Source of the DNA: WLMZ01 sp043753895
Lineage (GTDB): Bacteria > Actinomycetota > Acidimicrobiia > Acidimicrobiales > Ilumatobacteraceae
Direction: 5' to 3'
Assembly: GCA_043753895.1 (NCBI GenBank)
Contig: JAYUWK010000027.1
Span: 62,001-126,000 of the forward strand
DNA length: 64,000 nt
Position numbers and translations under genes: made by a program. The notes under the pieces are model-generated. The model had not been told where the DNA came from. It did not search any database and saw only the letters and a list, made by a program, of their open reading frames with translations. Of this stretch, positions 1 through 9,281 are shown in pieces. How positions within the stretch are numbered: the first letter of the stretch is position 1; each line of letters opens with the position of its first letter.

Positions 1-1
1 A

Positions 2-628
2 GCGTCGGTGCGCGGCCGACGCCTGATTGTGCCCGACGACATCACCTTTGGTGTCGACCCCATGATTGCGACGGTGTTCAACACGTGGGTCGCCACACTC
101 GTCGAAGCAGGTGTCGAGATCATACTTATGCCGATGCCCGGCCTCGCCGAGGCCGGAATTGTTGCGCGCAAGGCCGGCATCATCTCCGCAGAGGCGTACA
201 TGCTGCATCGCGACAGACTGCAGAGCCGCGGCCATCTCTACGATCCGCGCGTCGGATCTCGTATCGCAGCCGGGGTCGACGTGCGCGCTCACGACTACGC
301 CGCCGGCCTCGCACGCCTGCGCGTTCTCTCGCAAGGCTACGACGCCGATCTCGACCGAGTTCGCGCCGACGCAGTGCTCACTCCGACGGTGGGCATCCTC
401 CCGCCGCGGATTGCGGACCTGTACGACAACGACGCCTATCTGACCGCCAATGCACAGGCCTTCCGCCTGACCGAATTCGCGAATCGTCTCGACCTCCCCA
501 GCATCACTCTGCCGGGCTCGCTCACGCAGCGCCGGCCGATCGGACTGTTGCTCACCGGGCGTCGCGGTGGCGACGCCGACCTGCTCGATCTCGCTGTACG
601 CATCGAACGCTTCCTCACCGATTCCTGA
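2..628 (+). CDS. Amidase-signature family protein, C-terminal part (cut by window start)
   Basis: The reading frame is open from the first bases of the window and ends at 628, so only about 209 C-terminal residues are visible. The segment looks like the C-terminal third of amidase-signature enzymes, which hydrolyse amide bonds with a Ser-cisSer-Lys triad. What supports this is the order of a strand with IVPDD, a helix of the form MHRDRL, the loop DAVLTPTVGILPPRI and the closing block DLPSITLPGSL followed by PIGLLLTGRRGGDADLL, a typical end for this family. The catalytic Lys and Ser lie upstream, outside the window, so activity and substrate cannot be judged. No partner gene is visible. Confidence 0.75.
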   Translation, partial: ASVRGRRLIVPDDITFGVDPMIATVFNTWVATLVEAGVEIILMPMPGLAEAGIVARKAGIISAEAYMLHRDRLQSRGHLYDPRVGSRIAAGVDVRAHDYAAGLARLRVLSQGYDADLDRVRADAVLTPTVGILPPRIADLYDNDAYLTANAQAFRLTEFANRLDLPSITLPGSLTQRRPIGLLLTGRRGGDADLLDLAVRIERFLTDS

Positions 629-914
629 CGCGCCCGACGGCGCCCGTCAGCGGATGGAACAACACAACATGCGAGTCGCAGATCAAGTGCACTTCGAGGG
701 TGACGTCAAACCCATTCGCCGCGCACGCCGCGTCACCGCAGCACGAGGTACCGAAGCGCTCCGCGTGCACGCTGTGCGATCGGCCTGCGTAGCAGCTCGG
801 AGTGGAGTATTCTCCGGGAGTGGAACTGTCCCTGAAATACATCTCCTGCGCCCGCAAAGCGTCCGTGATCGGCAGCACCGAGTGAGTCGTGCACGTTTGC
901 CCACTCGCGCCGAA
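629..914. other. Non-coding stretch after the amidase gene
   Basis: I see no convincing gene here. The open frames are arginine- and cysteine-rich with no family resemblance. Together with the broken small ORF that follows, it makes the 554-nt gap between the amidase gene and ectC. Confidence 0.4.
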
Positions 915-1094
915 ATGAAGGATGATCTTGTACGGGCCCTTCATCGGGCCCCTATTTCCAACCCAATGATCGCCTAGTTCGTCGTTATCGGATGGTTGGT
1001 CGTGTTGGGTTTCGCAATCTGGTTTGGCCTCCCGATCCTCATGGTGCCGGCGACCCTCGTGGTGGTTCTCATCTTGGCCTTTGGAACCTCCTAG
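915..1094 (+). pseudogene. Small membrane protein gene interrupted by an in-frame TAG
   Basis: An ATG at 915 opens a frame that runs 20 codons to a TAG at 975-977. The same frame then continues without interruption for another 38 codons to a TAG at 1092-1094. The second part is strongly hydrophobic (FVVIGWLVVLGFAIWFGLP, then VPATLVVVLILAF), enough for two membrane helices. The simplest reading is a two-helix protein of about 59 residues with one nonsense change, for instance CAG to TAG. A GGGCCC-TTCATC-GGGCCC hairpin lies inside the first part (about 940-957), so the first segment may instead be non-coding. No homologue is recognised. Confidence 0.3.
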
Positions 1095-1182
1095 GGACCA
1101 GAAGGCTGGGAATCAGAAGGCGATGCTGCCCGCTGCCTGTATGGCCGCAGCGCGCAGCGGGCGACTCGGTTAACGTTCGAGC

Positions 1183-1581
1183 ATGATCGTTGTGACGTCA
1201 GCAGAGATTGAAAACACCACCCGCCATGCGAGCGGCCCCGGTTGGGACAGCAAGCGGATGATCATCAAGCGCGATGGCATGGGCTTTTCGGTGCACGAGA
1301 CCCGTGTACGTGAAGGGTCCGAACTGCAGCTGGAGTACAAGAACCATGTCGAGGCGAACTATTGCTACGCCGGTGAGGGCGAGGTCACCGATGTGGCCAC
1401 GGGCATCACGTATCCCATTGTGCCCGGCACGATCTATGCCCTCGAGAACCACGATGCGCATATCGTGCGCGCGATCAAGGGCGACCTGCATCTGGTGTGC
1501 GTCTTCAACCCTGCACTCACCGGCTTCGAGACCCACACCGACGACGGCAGCTACGACATCCCTGACGACCGAACCAACTGA
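1183..1581 (+). CDS. ectC: Ectoine synthase
   Basis: This 132-residue protein is the length of EctC, the cupin-fold cyclase that converts N-gamma-acetyl-diaminobutyrate to the compatible solute ectoine with a bound metal. The match runs end to end: MIVVTSAEIENT at the start, the DGMGFSVHET strand, YKNHVEANYCYAGEGEV with the cupin metal ligands, the GTIYALENHDAH segment and VCVFNPALTG near the end. The window shows no ectA or ectB beside it: upstream is the amidase gene and downstream a short RadC-like gene. It therefore looks like a solitary ectC, a type known in organisms that do not make ectoine from aspartate semialdehyde by themselves. ATG at 1183 is the only start that gives the family N-terminus. 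Confidence 0.9.
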   Translation: MIVVTSAEIENTTRHASGPGWDSKRMIIKRDGMGFSVHETRVREGSELQLEYKNHVEANYCYAGEGEVTDVATGITYPIVPGTIYALENHDAHIVRAIKGDLHLVCVFNPALTGFETHTDDGSYDIPDDRTN

Positions 1582-1591
1582 TCGGTCGAAT

Positions 1592-1637
1592 TGATCGGGC
1601 CAGCTGATCGGGCCAGCCCTCATGAGCTGATCGGGCC
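1592..1637 (+). repeat. Three copies of TGATCGGGCC downstream of ectC
   Basis: The 10-mer TGATCGGGCC occurs at 1592-1601, 1605-1614 and 1628-1637, just past the ectC stop. A weaker copy (TGATCGGTCG) touches the stop codon. It is a short imperfect tandem array in the gap before the next gene; no function is evident. Confidence 0.6.
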
Positions 1638-1710
1638 TGTCGCACCCCCTCATTACTATCGGCCTTACGGCTTCCCCCGCATTCCGACATCTCACCCCCG
1701 GGGGTTTGCC

Positions 1711-2145
1711 ATGCCTGTTTCTGCCCACGGTCGCGTCCCACGCGCCCGCCTCGATCCCATCATCAGCGCCACACAAGCCCTCGTTGTATTCGGTCTCGCC
1801 TTGACCTATCCGTTAGCGAACGAGACCCTCACGATGTTCCTCGATGGCAATCACTGCGGCCACGAACTCGTCTCGGTCAGCGGCACGAACGAACCACGTC
1901 ATGTCGTCGACGTCGCCGAGACCATGGCAATCTCGGCCAGCGCGAGTACCGAGATCACTGCCCTGGTACTCGCCACCGTGCGCCCGGGGGGCGGCGTTTT
2001 GCCGGGCGACGAGGAGCTGTGGTTCGAAGCTGCCGACATCGTCGAGGAATCGGGACTCGTGCTCATTGATTGGCTCATTATCGGCCGGGGGTGCACGCAG
2101 AGCCCACGGGCACAGTTGGGTATCCCATCACGTTGGGCCGTATGA
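1711..2145 (+). CDS. Hypothetical protein, possibly RadC/JAB-like fold
   Basis: A 144-residue protein from ATG 1711, chosen because the frame upstream of it is Pro/Arg-rich and unlike a protein. Residues about 10-50 form a hydrophobic helix followed by a strand (ALVVFGLAL, then TMFLDGNHCGHELVSVSG). The middle has ALVLATVRPGGG and the end LVLIDWLIIGRG. This alternation of strands and the paired LDGNH / DWLIIG blocks is reminiscent of the RadC-like JAB fold, but the HxH...D metal site is not complete, so the assignment is tentative. It converges on the DUF4031 gene and overlaps its 3' end by 18 nt. Confidence 0.45.
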   Translation: MPVSAHGRVPRARLDPIISATQALVVFGLALTYPLANETLTMFLDGNHCGHELVSVSGTNEPRHVVDVAETMAISASASTEITALVLATVRPGGGVLPGDEELWFEAADIVEESGLVLIDWLIIGRGCTQSPRAQLGIPSRWAV

Positions 2146-2430
2146 GCCGAATCCCGTTTGACCCTGTCGGCGATCGGCCGGCGACAAGCGCAGGCCGCCG
2201 TTGCGGAGGCGGTTCAGCAGCTCCCGGCTGCTCACCGGCTGCGCTCCCGCAGCCACCACCGTGTCGCGGTGCTCCTCGGGAACGTCGTAGTGGTCGCCGT
2301 GGAAGCCCCTACTCGGAATGCCCACGGCCGATGCGAACTCGTGCAGTTCGTCCAGGCTGGTGTCGCTGACCAGGTGGCACCATCTGCGGTCGCGAAATGG
2401 CCAGATGGGGTCGTCGATCAGGATCGCCAT
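2128..2430 (-). CDS. DUF4031 domain protein
   Basis: A 100-residue protein beginning MAILIDDPIWPFRDRRWCHL, the characteristic opening of DUF4031, a short family of unknown function common in Actinobacteria. Other conserved-looking parts are SDTSLDELHEFA, GIPSRGFHGDHYDVPEEH and the closing SRELLNRLR. The ATG at 2430 gives the family start; frames further upstream run into the malic enzyme gene. It begins 4 nt after the malic enzyme stop, so the two genes are very likely one transcript. No enzymatic motif is recognised. Confidence 0.8.
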   Translation of the reverse strand: MAILIDDPIWPFRDRRWCHLVSDTSLDELHEFASAVGIPSRGFHGDHYDVPEEHRDTVVAAGAQPVSSRELLNRLRNGGLRLSPADRRQGQTGFGSYGPT

Positions 2431-2434
2431 TCGG

Positions 2435-3847
<1,413 letters not shown>

Positions 3848-3928
3848 GGGCTGGCCTTCACAGGAGAGCCAGATTCAGCTGCGACACCCGCAGCCGTTTC
3901 CGGCGGGGTGGAGCGGAGGTTGCGCTGC

Positions 3929-4132
3929 TCAGTACGAGCGGCTGCCCCGTGTGCCCCACCCAGTGCGAATGACGGCGGGTACTACGACGGGAACGCGTGG
4001 TGCTACGACGACTGCAATGGCTGCAGCGAATGCTGCAAGCGAGGCGTAGGCGGCGGCGATCACGGCCTTGACTCTACGCCGCGCCCAGGGCGATGCCAAG
4101 TCGGAACGCAACCCTGAATGCATCTCGGTCAT
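3929..4132 (-). CDS. Small single-helix membrane protein
   Basis: A 67-residue frame starting at ATG 4132 (a second in-frame ATG is at 4123). The middle is a long Ala/Val-rich hydrophobic stretch (VIAAAYASLAAFAAAIAVVV followed by PRVPVVVPAVI) preceded by WARRRVK, so the positive-inside rule predicts a cytoplasmic N-terminus. It lies 32 nt downstream of the FmdB-like gene on the same strand. No family is recognised; the evidence is only the clean hydrophobic profile and position. Confidence 0.4.
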   Translation of the reverse strand: MTEMHSGLRSDLASPWARRRVKAVIAAAYASLAAFAAAIAVVVAPRVPVVVPAVIRTGWGTRGSRSY

Positions 4133-4164
4133 TAGGCACATGCCCCGACCGTGCAGACACGAGG

Positions 4165-4395
4165 TCAGTGATGGCAGCCGCAGGCGGAGCCGCACCCGCC
4201 ACCCGATGGCTGGGGTGCGCTGGCCGACGACGGCGAGCCGCTGGTTGATGCACCAACGCTGGCAAACACCGAAAGCAGGCGCACGGCATTGTCGTGGCCC
4301 GATGAGCATGACGCAGGCGCATTGGACTCGGCCATCGTGCGGCGCAGTTCGAAGGACTCGTCACAGGTACGACAGCGGTATTCGTAGAGGGGCAT
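4165..4395 (-). CDS. FmdB family zinc-ribbon protein
   Basis: A 76-residue protein starting MPLYEYRCRTCDESFEL, the hallmark opening of the FmdB/CxxC regulatory-type zinc ribbon. The family normally has two CxxC knuckles. Here the first is CRTC and the second is altered (CSSGHD), so zinc binding may be incomplete. The tail is Ser/Gly-rich and ends CGSACGCHH, a Cys/His cluster frequent in actinobacterial members. ATG 4395 is used because it gives the family start; a GTG codon immediately upstream is possible. Function in this family is poorly defined. Confidence 0.8.
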   Translation of the reverse strand: MPLYEYRCRTCDESFELRRTMAESNAPASCSSGHDNAVRLLSVFASVGASTSGSPSSASAPQPSGGGCGSACGCHH

Positions 4396-4430
4396 CACCG
4401 AGAGAGTAGTCGCATGCTTGACTAGATGCC

Positions 4431-4718
4431 ATGAGTCAGGTTCAAACGATGCCCGGTCAGACGATCCCCGATCTGGAAGAGGTGCTCGAAACTGGCGAGC
4501 CGGCCTTGGCCCACATTGTCAAGACCGACCCGGGCGAGTCTGCGGCGGCAAAAGTGTTGGAGGCTCGTATCTACGGCACGCCGATCGAGGCACTCTGCGG
4601 CCACGTGTGGGTGCCGTCGCGCGATCCCAAGAAACTTCCGTTGTGCCAGAAATGCAAAGACGTCTACGACATGTACAAATCGTTCAACGACGGTCTGCGC
4701 GATTCACCAGACGAGTGA
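4431..4718 (+). CDS. DUF3039 protein
   Basis: A 95-residue actinobacterial protein with the DUF3039 signature: LEARIYGTPIEALCGHVWVP, then SRDPKKLPLCQKCKDVYD. One Cys-His (CGHVW) and a CxxC (CQKC) suggest a single small zinc-binding site. It is divergent from the fmdB-like gene, with only 35 nt between the two starts, so both promoters must lie in or beside that gap. The molecular role of the family is unknown. Confidence 0.85.
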   Translation: MSQVQTMPGQTIPDLEEVLETGEPALAHIVKTDPGESAAAKVLEARIYGTPIEALCGHVWVPSRDPKKLPLCQKCKDVYDMYKSFNDGLRDSPDE

Positions 4719-4734
4719 GTCATTTCCAGTGCGC

Positions 4735-4816
4735 CACCCGGACCAGTGGGTCATCCGGATCAGCAAGTCATCCCGAGCAGTGGTCCATCCCGACCGGCGA
4801 GCCATCCGGATCGGTA
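4735..4816 (+). repeat. Imperfect tandem repeat of about 20 nt
   Basis: Four degenerate units with the core GTCATCC/CCATCC followed by CGGATC or CGAGCA recur at roughly 19-21 nt intervals between the DUF3039 gene and the next gene. They are too short and divergent to be a CRISPR and code for nothing recognisable. Confidence 0.5.
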
Positions 4817-4851
4817 ACGATGCGCGCCGTGGCATGTGCTCAGCTACGGGC

Positions 4852-5190
4852 ATGATCATCGTCGCTGGAACCATCACCATCCCCGCCGAAGCCCGTGCGG
4901 GCGCCATCGAGGCATCGGCCGCGCTACAGGCCGCAACGCGCAACGACGAGCCCGGCTGCATCGCGTATGTCTTTGCCGTCGACCCGGTGGAGCCCGACTG
5001 CATCTCGGTCTACGAACGCTGGGATACAGCCGAGAATCTGGCCGCGCACTTCCTGCACGCCAACTACCGCGACATGCGCCGGCTGCTCGGTTCGCATGGC
5101 ATCACCGGTGCATCGACGATGAAGTTCCACGTTGATGCCGAGGCACAGGTGTACAACGCCGCCGGCGTCGCCACGGTCGATTTCGGGTGA
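4852..5190 (+). CDS. Antibiotic-biosynthesis-monooxygenase (ABM) fold protein
   Basis: A 112-residue protein starting MIIVAGTITIPAEARAGAIE. The layout strand (MIIVAGTITI), helix, strand (PGCIAYVFAVDP), strand (CISVYERWDT) and helix (ENLAAHFLHANY) is that of the dimeric alpha-beta-barrel ABM family, which includes quinol monooxygenases such as YgiN and many uncharacterised proteins. The conserved VYERW and the AHFxH helix are present. ATG 4852 gives the family N-terminus. The stop overlaps the GTG start of the Nudix gene (GTGA), so the pair is translationally coupled. Substrate is not predictable. Confidence 0.8.
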   Translation: MIIVAGTITIPAEARAGAIEASAALQAATRNDEPGCIAYVFAVDPVEPDCISVYERWDTAENLAAHFLHANYRDMRRLLGSHGITGASTMKFHVDAEAQVYNAAGVATVDFG

Positions 5191-5714
5191 CCCAACCCAA
5201 CGACACCCCCGCGCCACCTACCCCCGACCTGCGTATCCGCGAAGCCGTGCGTGGTCTGGTGGTCGATGCCGAGGGTCGAGTGCTGCTGGTGCGTTTCGAG
5301 TTTCCCGCGGGCACCCGCTGGGCGCTGCCGGGTGGCGGATTGGATGTCGGCGAGACACACCACGATGCGTTACGTCGCGAGCTCGCTGAAGAGCTCGGCC
5401 TGCATGACGCGGCGATTGGTGCCCATCTGTGGAACCGGCTGCACATCGTTGCATTCCTCAGCGGCGAGTTTGACGGCCAACGCGAGCGGATCTTCGAAGT
5501 CGATGCACCCCCTGGGTTCGAGCCCGAACCGATGTTCACCTGGGAGCAGCTCAATGCCGAGTTCGTGTTCGAACTGCGCTGGTGGACGCTGCCCGAATTG
5601 GAGCACGCATGGTCGCGTGAAGGTTTGCGTACGGCTCCCCTACATCTGCCCACGCTGTTGCGCGACTACTTCACGCTTGGTCCCCCGAGCGAGCCGATCG
5701 ACGTAGAGCCCTGA
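5187..5714 (+). CDS. Nudix hydrolase
   Basis: A 175-residue protein with a complete Nudix box, GGGLDVGETHHDALRRELAE followed by ELGL, at about residues 52-75. Nudix enzymes hydrolyse nucleoside-diphosphate-linked compounds with Mg2+ held by the RELAEEL glutamates. Upstream of the box is the usual strand VRGLVVDAEGRVLLVRFEF, and the Trp-rich strand LRWWTLPEL follows. The N-terminus is Pro-rich, so the GTG at 5187 could be slightly upstream of the real functional start, but its overlap with the preceding TGA makes it the natural coupled start. Substrate unknown. Confidence 0.88.
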   Translation: MTQPNDTPAPPTPDLRIREAVRGLVVDAEGRVLLVRFEFPAGTRWALPGGGLDVGETHHDALRRELAEELGLHDAAIGAHLWNRLHIVAFLSGEFDGQRERIFEVDAPPGFEPEPMFTWEQLNAEFVFELRWWTLPELEHAWSREGLRTAPLHLPTLLRDYFTLGPPSEPIDVEP

Positions 5715-5793
5715 GAGTGCCGACGGCGGGACACAGAGGACGCCACCTCGGGCAGGGCTCCGAGGACGACACTTCGGTAGAACCATGAACACG

Positions 5794-8700
5794 TCAGCGG
5801 AAGTCGCGGCTCTGCGTGGCTCCAGCGGCGGGCAGATGCAGCGACGTGAGTTGTTCGGCAACGATGTTGATGACGCCCTCACTGCGTTCGAGCCGACCGC
5901 GAATGAGTAACGCCGGCGCTTCGCGCGCAACGCGCCGATAGCGCGCCCAGCAACCCTTCGAGCAGACCACGTTGATGAGACCGGTCTCGTCCTCGAGGTT
6001 CATGAACGTGGTGCCCTGCGCGGTCATCGGCCGCTGGCGATGTGTGACCACGCCGGCGATCAACACCTTGCGACCCGGTTCGCACTCCCACAAGCCCACC
6101 GATGTCACTACACCCAACTCGGCGAGACGAGACCGCATGAACTGCGTGGGATGACCGTTGGGCGCGATGCCCGTGGCCCACAGGTCGGCCACTGCGATCT
6201 CCACGGGATCCATGCCCGGCAGCCGTGGGGGCACGACTCCGGTGACCACACCGACGAGCCGATCGGGTCGCGACTGGGCCACGGCACCCACGATCCACAG
6301 CGCTTCACGGCGATCGAGTCCGAAGCATTCACCGAATGCGCCTGCAGTGGCCAGCGCTTCGAGTTGGGCAAGGTCGAGCGATGGCACTCGACGGGCGAGG
6401 TGCTCGATGTCTCGGAATGGGCCATGTTCGTTGCGCTCGGTCTCGATACTGAGCGCCAGTGTCGAGCCGATACCGCGCACCGACCCGAGGCCCAGTCGCA
6501 CCGCCTGACCCGAACACGATGACGCATCGGGCTGCAGCGTGGCCGCGGCCAGTGATGCATTGAGATCGGGCGTGCGCGTATGCACCCCGTGGCGCGTGGC
6601 GTCCTGCACCAACGAGTGCGGCGACCAGAACCCCATCGGCTGCGCGTTCAGCAAAGCCGCGCAGAACACCGCTGGTTCGTGGAACTTGATCCACGACGAC
6701 GCGTAGACCAGGTACGCGAACGACACCGAGTGCGACTCCGGGAATCCGTAGTTGGCGAACGCCGACATCTTCACGAACAACTCATCGGCAACATCGCCGA
6801 CGATGCCGCGCTCGGCCATGCCTGCGAACAAGCGGACGCGCAGTTTCTCCATGCGCGCCTTTGATCGCTTCGACCCCATTGCCTGGCGGAGTTGATCGGC
6901 CTCACTAGGCGTGAAGCCCGCAACGTCGATGGCCATCTGCATCAGTTGCTCCTGGAACAGCGGGATGCCCAGGGTCTTGCCCAAGCTATTCTCGAGCAGT
7001 GGGTGCAGATACGTGATGGGTTCCTGTCCGTTGCGACGGCGGATATAGGGATGCACCGAACCACCTTGAATGGGACCCGGCCGAATGAGCGCGACCTCGA
7101 CCACGAGGTCGTAGAAGCGGCGTGGTTTGAGGCGCGGCAACGTGGCCATCTGGGCGCGGCTCTCGATCTGGAACACGCCTACCGTGTCGGCGCGGCAGAG
7201 CATTGCGTAGACGTCGTCCTCCTGCGGGATGGTGGCCAGATCAACCTCGTAACCCTGGTGCTCGCGGATGAGATCGACGGCGTAGTGCAGTGCGCTGAGC
7301 ATGCCCAGCCCGAGTAGATCGAACTTCACCAGACCCGCGGCCGCGCAGTCGTCCTTGTCCCACTGCAGCACGCTTCGATTTTCCATGCGACCCCATTCCA
7401 CCGGGCAGACCTCGATGACCGGTCGGTCGCAGATGACCATGCCACCGGAGTGGATACCGAGATGACGCGGCGCATCTTCGACCTCGGCTGCGAGTTCGAG
7501 CACGGCCGGCGGAATGCTCTGATCGGGCATGGCCGCGGTACTGGCCACACCACCCCAACCGTCGACCTGCTTGCTCCACGCGTCCTGCTGACCGGGGGCG
7601 TACCCCAACGCCTTGGCCATGTCGCGCACCGCCGAACGCGCCCGATAGGTGATCACGTTGGCCACCTGCGCGGCATGGTGACGGCCATGCCGCTGGTACA
7701 CGTATTGGATGACTTCCTCGCGCCGATCACTCTCGATGTCGATGTCGATGTCGGGAGGGCCATCGCGCTCGGGTGAGAGGAACCGTTCGAACAACAGGCC
7801 CAACGACACCGCGTCGGCCTTGGTGATACCGAGCGCGTAACACGCGGCGCTGTTGGCCGCGCTGCCCCGGCCCTGGCAGTAAATGTTGGCCCGCTCGCAG
7901 AACTGCACGATGTCCCACACCACCAAGAAGTAGCCGGGGAAGCCGAGCATTTCGATGACCTCGAGTTCGTGGTCGATGGTGCGCCAGGCGCGTGCCCGCA
8001 CCGACAGGTCTTCGCCCTGCTGCGGGCGATCGCCATAGCGACGACGGGCGCCGGCCTCGACCAACTGACGCAGGTACTGCATCTCGGTGAGACGTTCGCC
8101 GCTCGCGTTTGCGGGACATGGGAACGGAGGCAGGCTCGGTGCCACCAACGACAGATCGAACGCAGCCGCGCGGCCGATGCTCGCTGCGGCATCGACCACT
8201 CCCGGATACCGCGCAAACCGGCGGGCCTGTTCGGTGCCGCTGCGCAGATGCGCCGTGGCGCCTGCGGGCAACCACGGGTTCATGTCTTCGAGGCTGCGAC
8301 GGGCGCGCACCGCCGACAGCGCTGTGGCCAGACGCCGCTGTTGCGGGGTGGCGTAGTGCACATCGTTGGTGGCGATACAGGCCACGTCGTGGCGGCCGGC
8401 AAGCTCGGCCAGTGCATCGTTGCGCGCCGAATCGAGTGGGTCGGCGTGGTCCCACAACTCCACCACCACGCGGTCGCGCCCGAACAGGCCGATCAGTCGT
8501 TGCAGCTCGCGAGCCGCGGCGGCTGGACCATCGCGCACCAATGCAGCGGGCACCACACCCTGACGGCACCCGGTGAGCACCCACCAGTGATCGCGGCCCA
8601 CCTCGGCAAGTTGCGCCAACTCGAACTGCGGTGCACCTTTTTCTCCGGCCAACTGACCGAGGCTGATCGCGCGGGCGAGTCGTGCGTATCCGCTGGGGCC

Positions 8701-9216
8701 ATCGGCCAGCAACACCACGTGCTCACCCGCCAGATCAGCGAGGCCGGGCTCGAAGCGGGTGATGCCGAGTGCCACCTCGGCACCGAACACCGTGGGCAGC
8801 CCCACTGCGCGGGCCGCCTCGGCGAAGCGCACCACGCCGTAGAGACCGTTCTGATCAGTGAGGGCGAGGGCCTCGAGACCCAACCGAGCAGCCTCTTCGG
8901 CGAGTTGCTCGGGATGCGACGCCCCGCTGAGGAACGAGAAGTTCGATTGGCAGTGCAGCTCTGCGTACGGCGTGACCGGCGTACTGTACCCGTTGCCTGC
9001 GTTGGGACCTTTTGGGGCACGGCCGGGGTCTGGCTCGAACGGCTGACGCTTGCGGGTCCACGCCGGGCCATCGCCGCCCGCATTCCAACTGGGGCTGCCA
9101 GCGGCGCGGCCATCGGGCCGCCGAACCGCGCCAGCGACCGGAGCATCTGATGTGGCTCGGTCCGAGAGCGCCTTTTCTAGTTGCCGCCACGGCATCGCCG
9201 GATTGTTGAACCCCAT
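5794..9216 (-). CDS. dnaE2: Error-prone DNA polymerase III alpha-like subunit DnaE2 (ImuC)
   Basis: This 1140-residue polymerase carries out SOS mutagenesis and translesion synthesis together with ImuA' and ImuB. The start MGFNNPAMPWRQLEKALS at 9216 is the family N-terminus and excludes extra codons upstream. After a Pro/Arg-rich linker the PHP domain begins at about residue 80 (AELHCQSNFSFLSGASHPE). The polymerase active site PDIDIDIESDRREEV carries the catalytic aspartates, and HSVSFAYLVYASSWIKFHEP is a strong DnaE2 signature. The C-terminal OB fold is present. A LexA-type box sits 15 nt upstream. imuA' and imuB lie 5-7 kb away on the same strand, separated by unrelated genes. Confidence 0.95.
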   Translation of the reverse strand: MGFNNPAMPWRQLEKALSDRATSDAPVAGAVRRPDGRAAGSPSWNAGGDGPAWTRKRQPFEPDPGRAPKGPNAGNGYSTPVTPYAELHCQSNFSFLSGASHPEQLAEEAARLGLEALALTDQNGLYGVVRFAEAARAVGLPTVFGAEVALGITRFEPGLADLAGEHVVLLADGPSGYARLARAISLGQLAGEKGAPQFELAQLAEVGRDHWWVLTGCRQGVVPAALVRDGPAAAARELQRLIGLFGRDRVVVELWDHADPLDSARNDALAELAGRHDVACIATNDVHYATPQQRRLATALSAVRARRSLEDMNPWLPAGATAHLRSGTEQARRFARYPGVVDAAASIGRAAAFDLSLVAPSLPPFPCPANASGERLTEMQYLRQLVEAGARRRYGDRPQQGEDLSVRARAWRTIDHELEVIEMLGFPGYFLVVWDIVQFCERANIYCQGRGSAANSAACYALGITKADAVSLGLLFERFLSPERDGPPDIDIDIESDRREEVIQYVYQRHGRHHAAQVANVITYRARSAVRDMAKALGYAPGQQDAWSKQVDGWGGVASTAAMPDQSIPPAVLELAAEVEDAPRHLGIHSGGMVICDRPVIEVCPVEWGRMENRSVLQWDKDDCAAAGLVKFDLLGLGMLSALHYAVDLIREHQGYEVDLATIPQEDDVYAMLCRADTVGVFQIESRAQMATLPRLKPRRFYDLVVEVALIRPGPIQGGSVHPYIRRRNGQEPITYLHPLLENSLGKTLGIPLFQEQLMQMAIDVAGFTPSEADQLRQAMGSKRSKARMEKLRVRLFAGMAERGIVGDVADELFVKMSAFANYGFPESHSVSFAYLVYASSWIKFHEPAVFCAALLNAQPMGFWSPHSLVQDATRHGVHTRTPDLNASLAAATLQPDASSCSGQAVRLGLGSVRGIGSTLALSIETERNEHGPFRDIEHLARRVPSLDLAQLEALATAGAFGECFGLDRREALWIVGAVAQSRPDRLVGVVTGVVPPRLPGMDPVEIAVADLWATGIAPNGHPTQFMRSRLAELGVVTSVGLWECEPGRKVLIAGVVTHRQRPMTAQGTTFMNLEDETGLINVVCSKGCWARYRRVAREAPALLIRGRLERSEGVINIVAEQLTSLHLPAAGATQSRDFR

Positions 9217-9230
9217 ACGACCCGACTGTA

Positions 9231-9246
9231 TCGAACATCTGTTCGT
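9231..9246. promoter_or_regulatory. SOS (LexA) box upstream of dnaE2
   Basis: TCGAACATCTGTTCGT lies 15-30 nt before the dnaE2 start. Its core CGAACA-TC-TGTTCG has the inverted half-sites of the actinobacterial LexA box. The same core on the opposite strand precedes imuA'. Confidence 0.85.
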
Positions 9247-9281
9247 TTTACCAGAGGTCAATCCATGCGTATGACAACGTG

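Noticed and set aside
615..944. A 109-codon minus-strand frame in the first gap
   Set aside because: No family resemblance, irregular composition and no ribosome binding site; I treat the stretch as non-coding.
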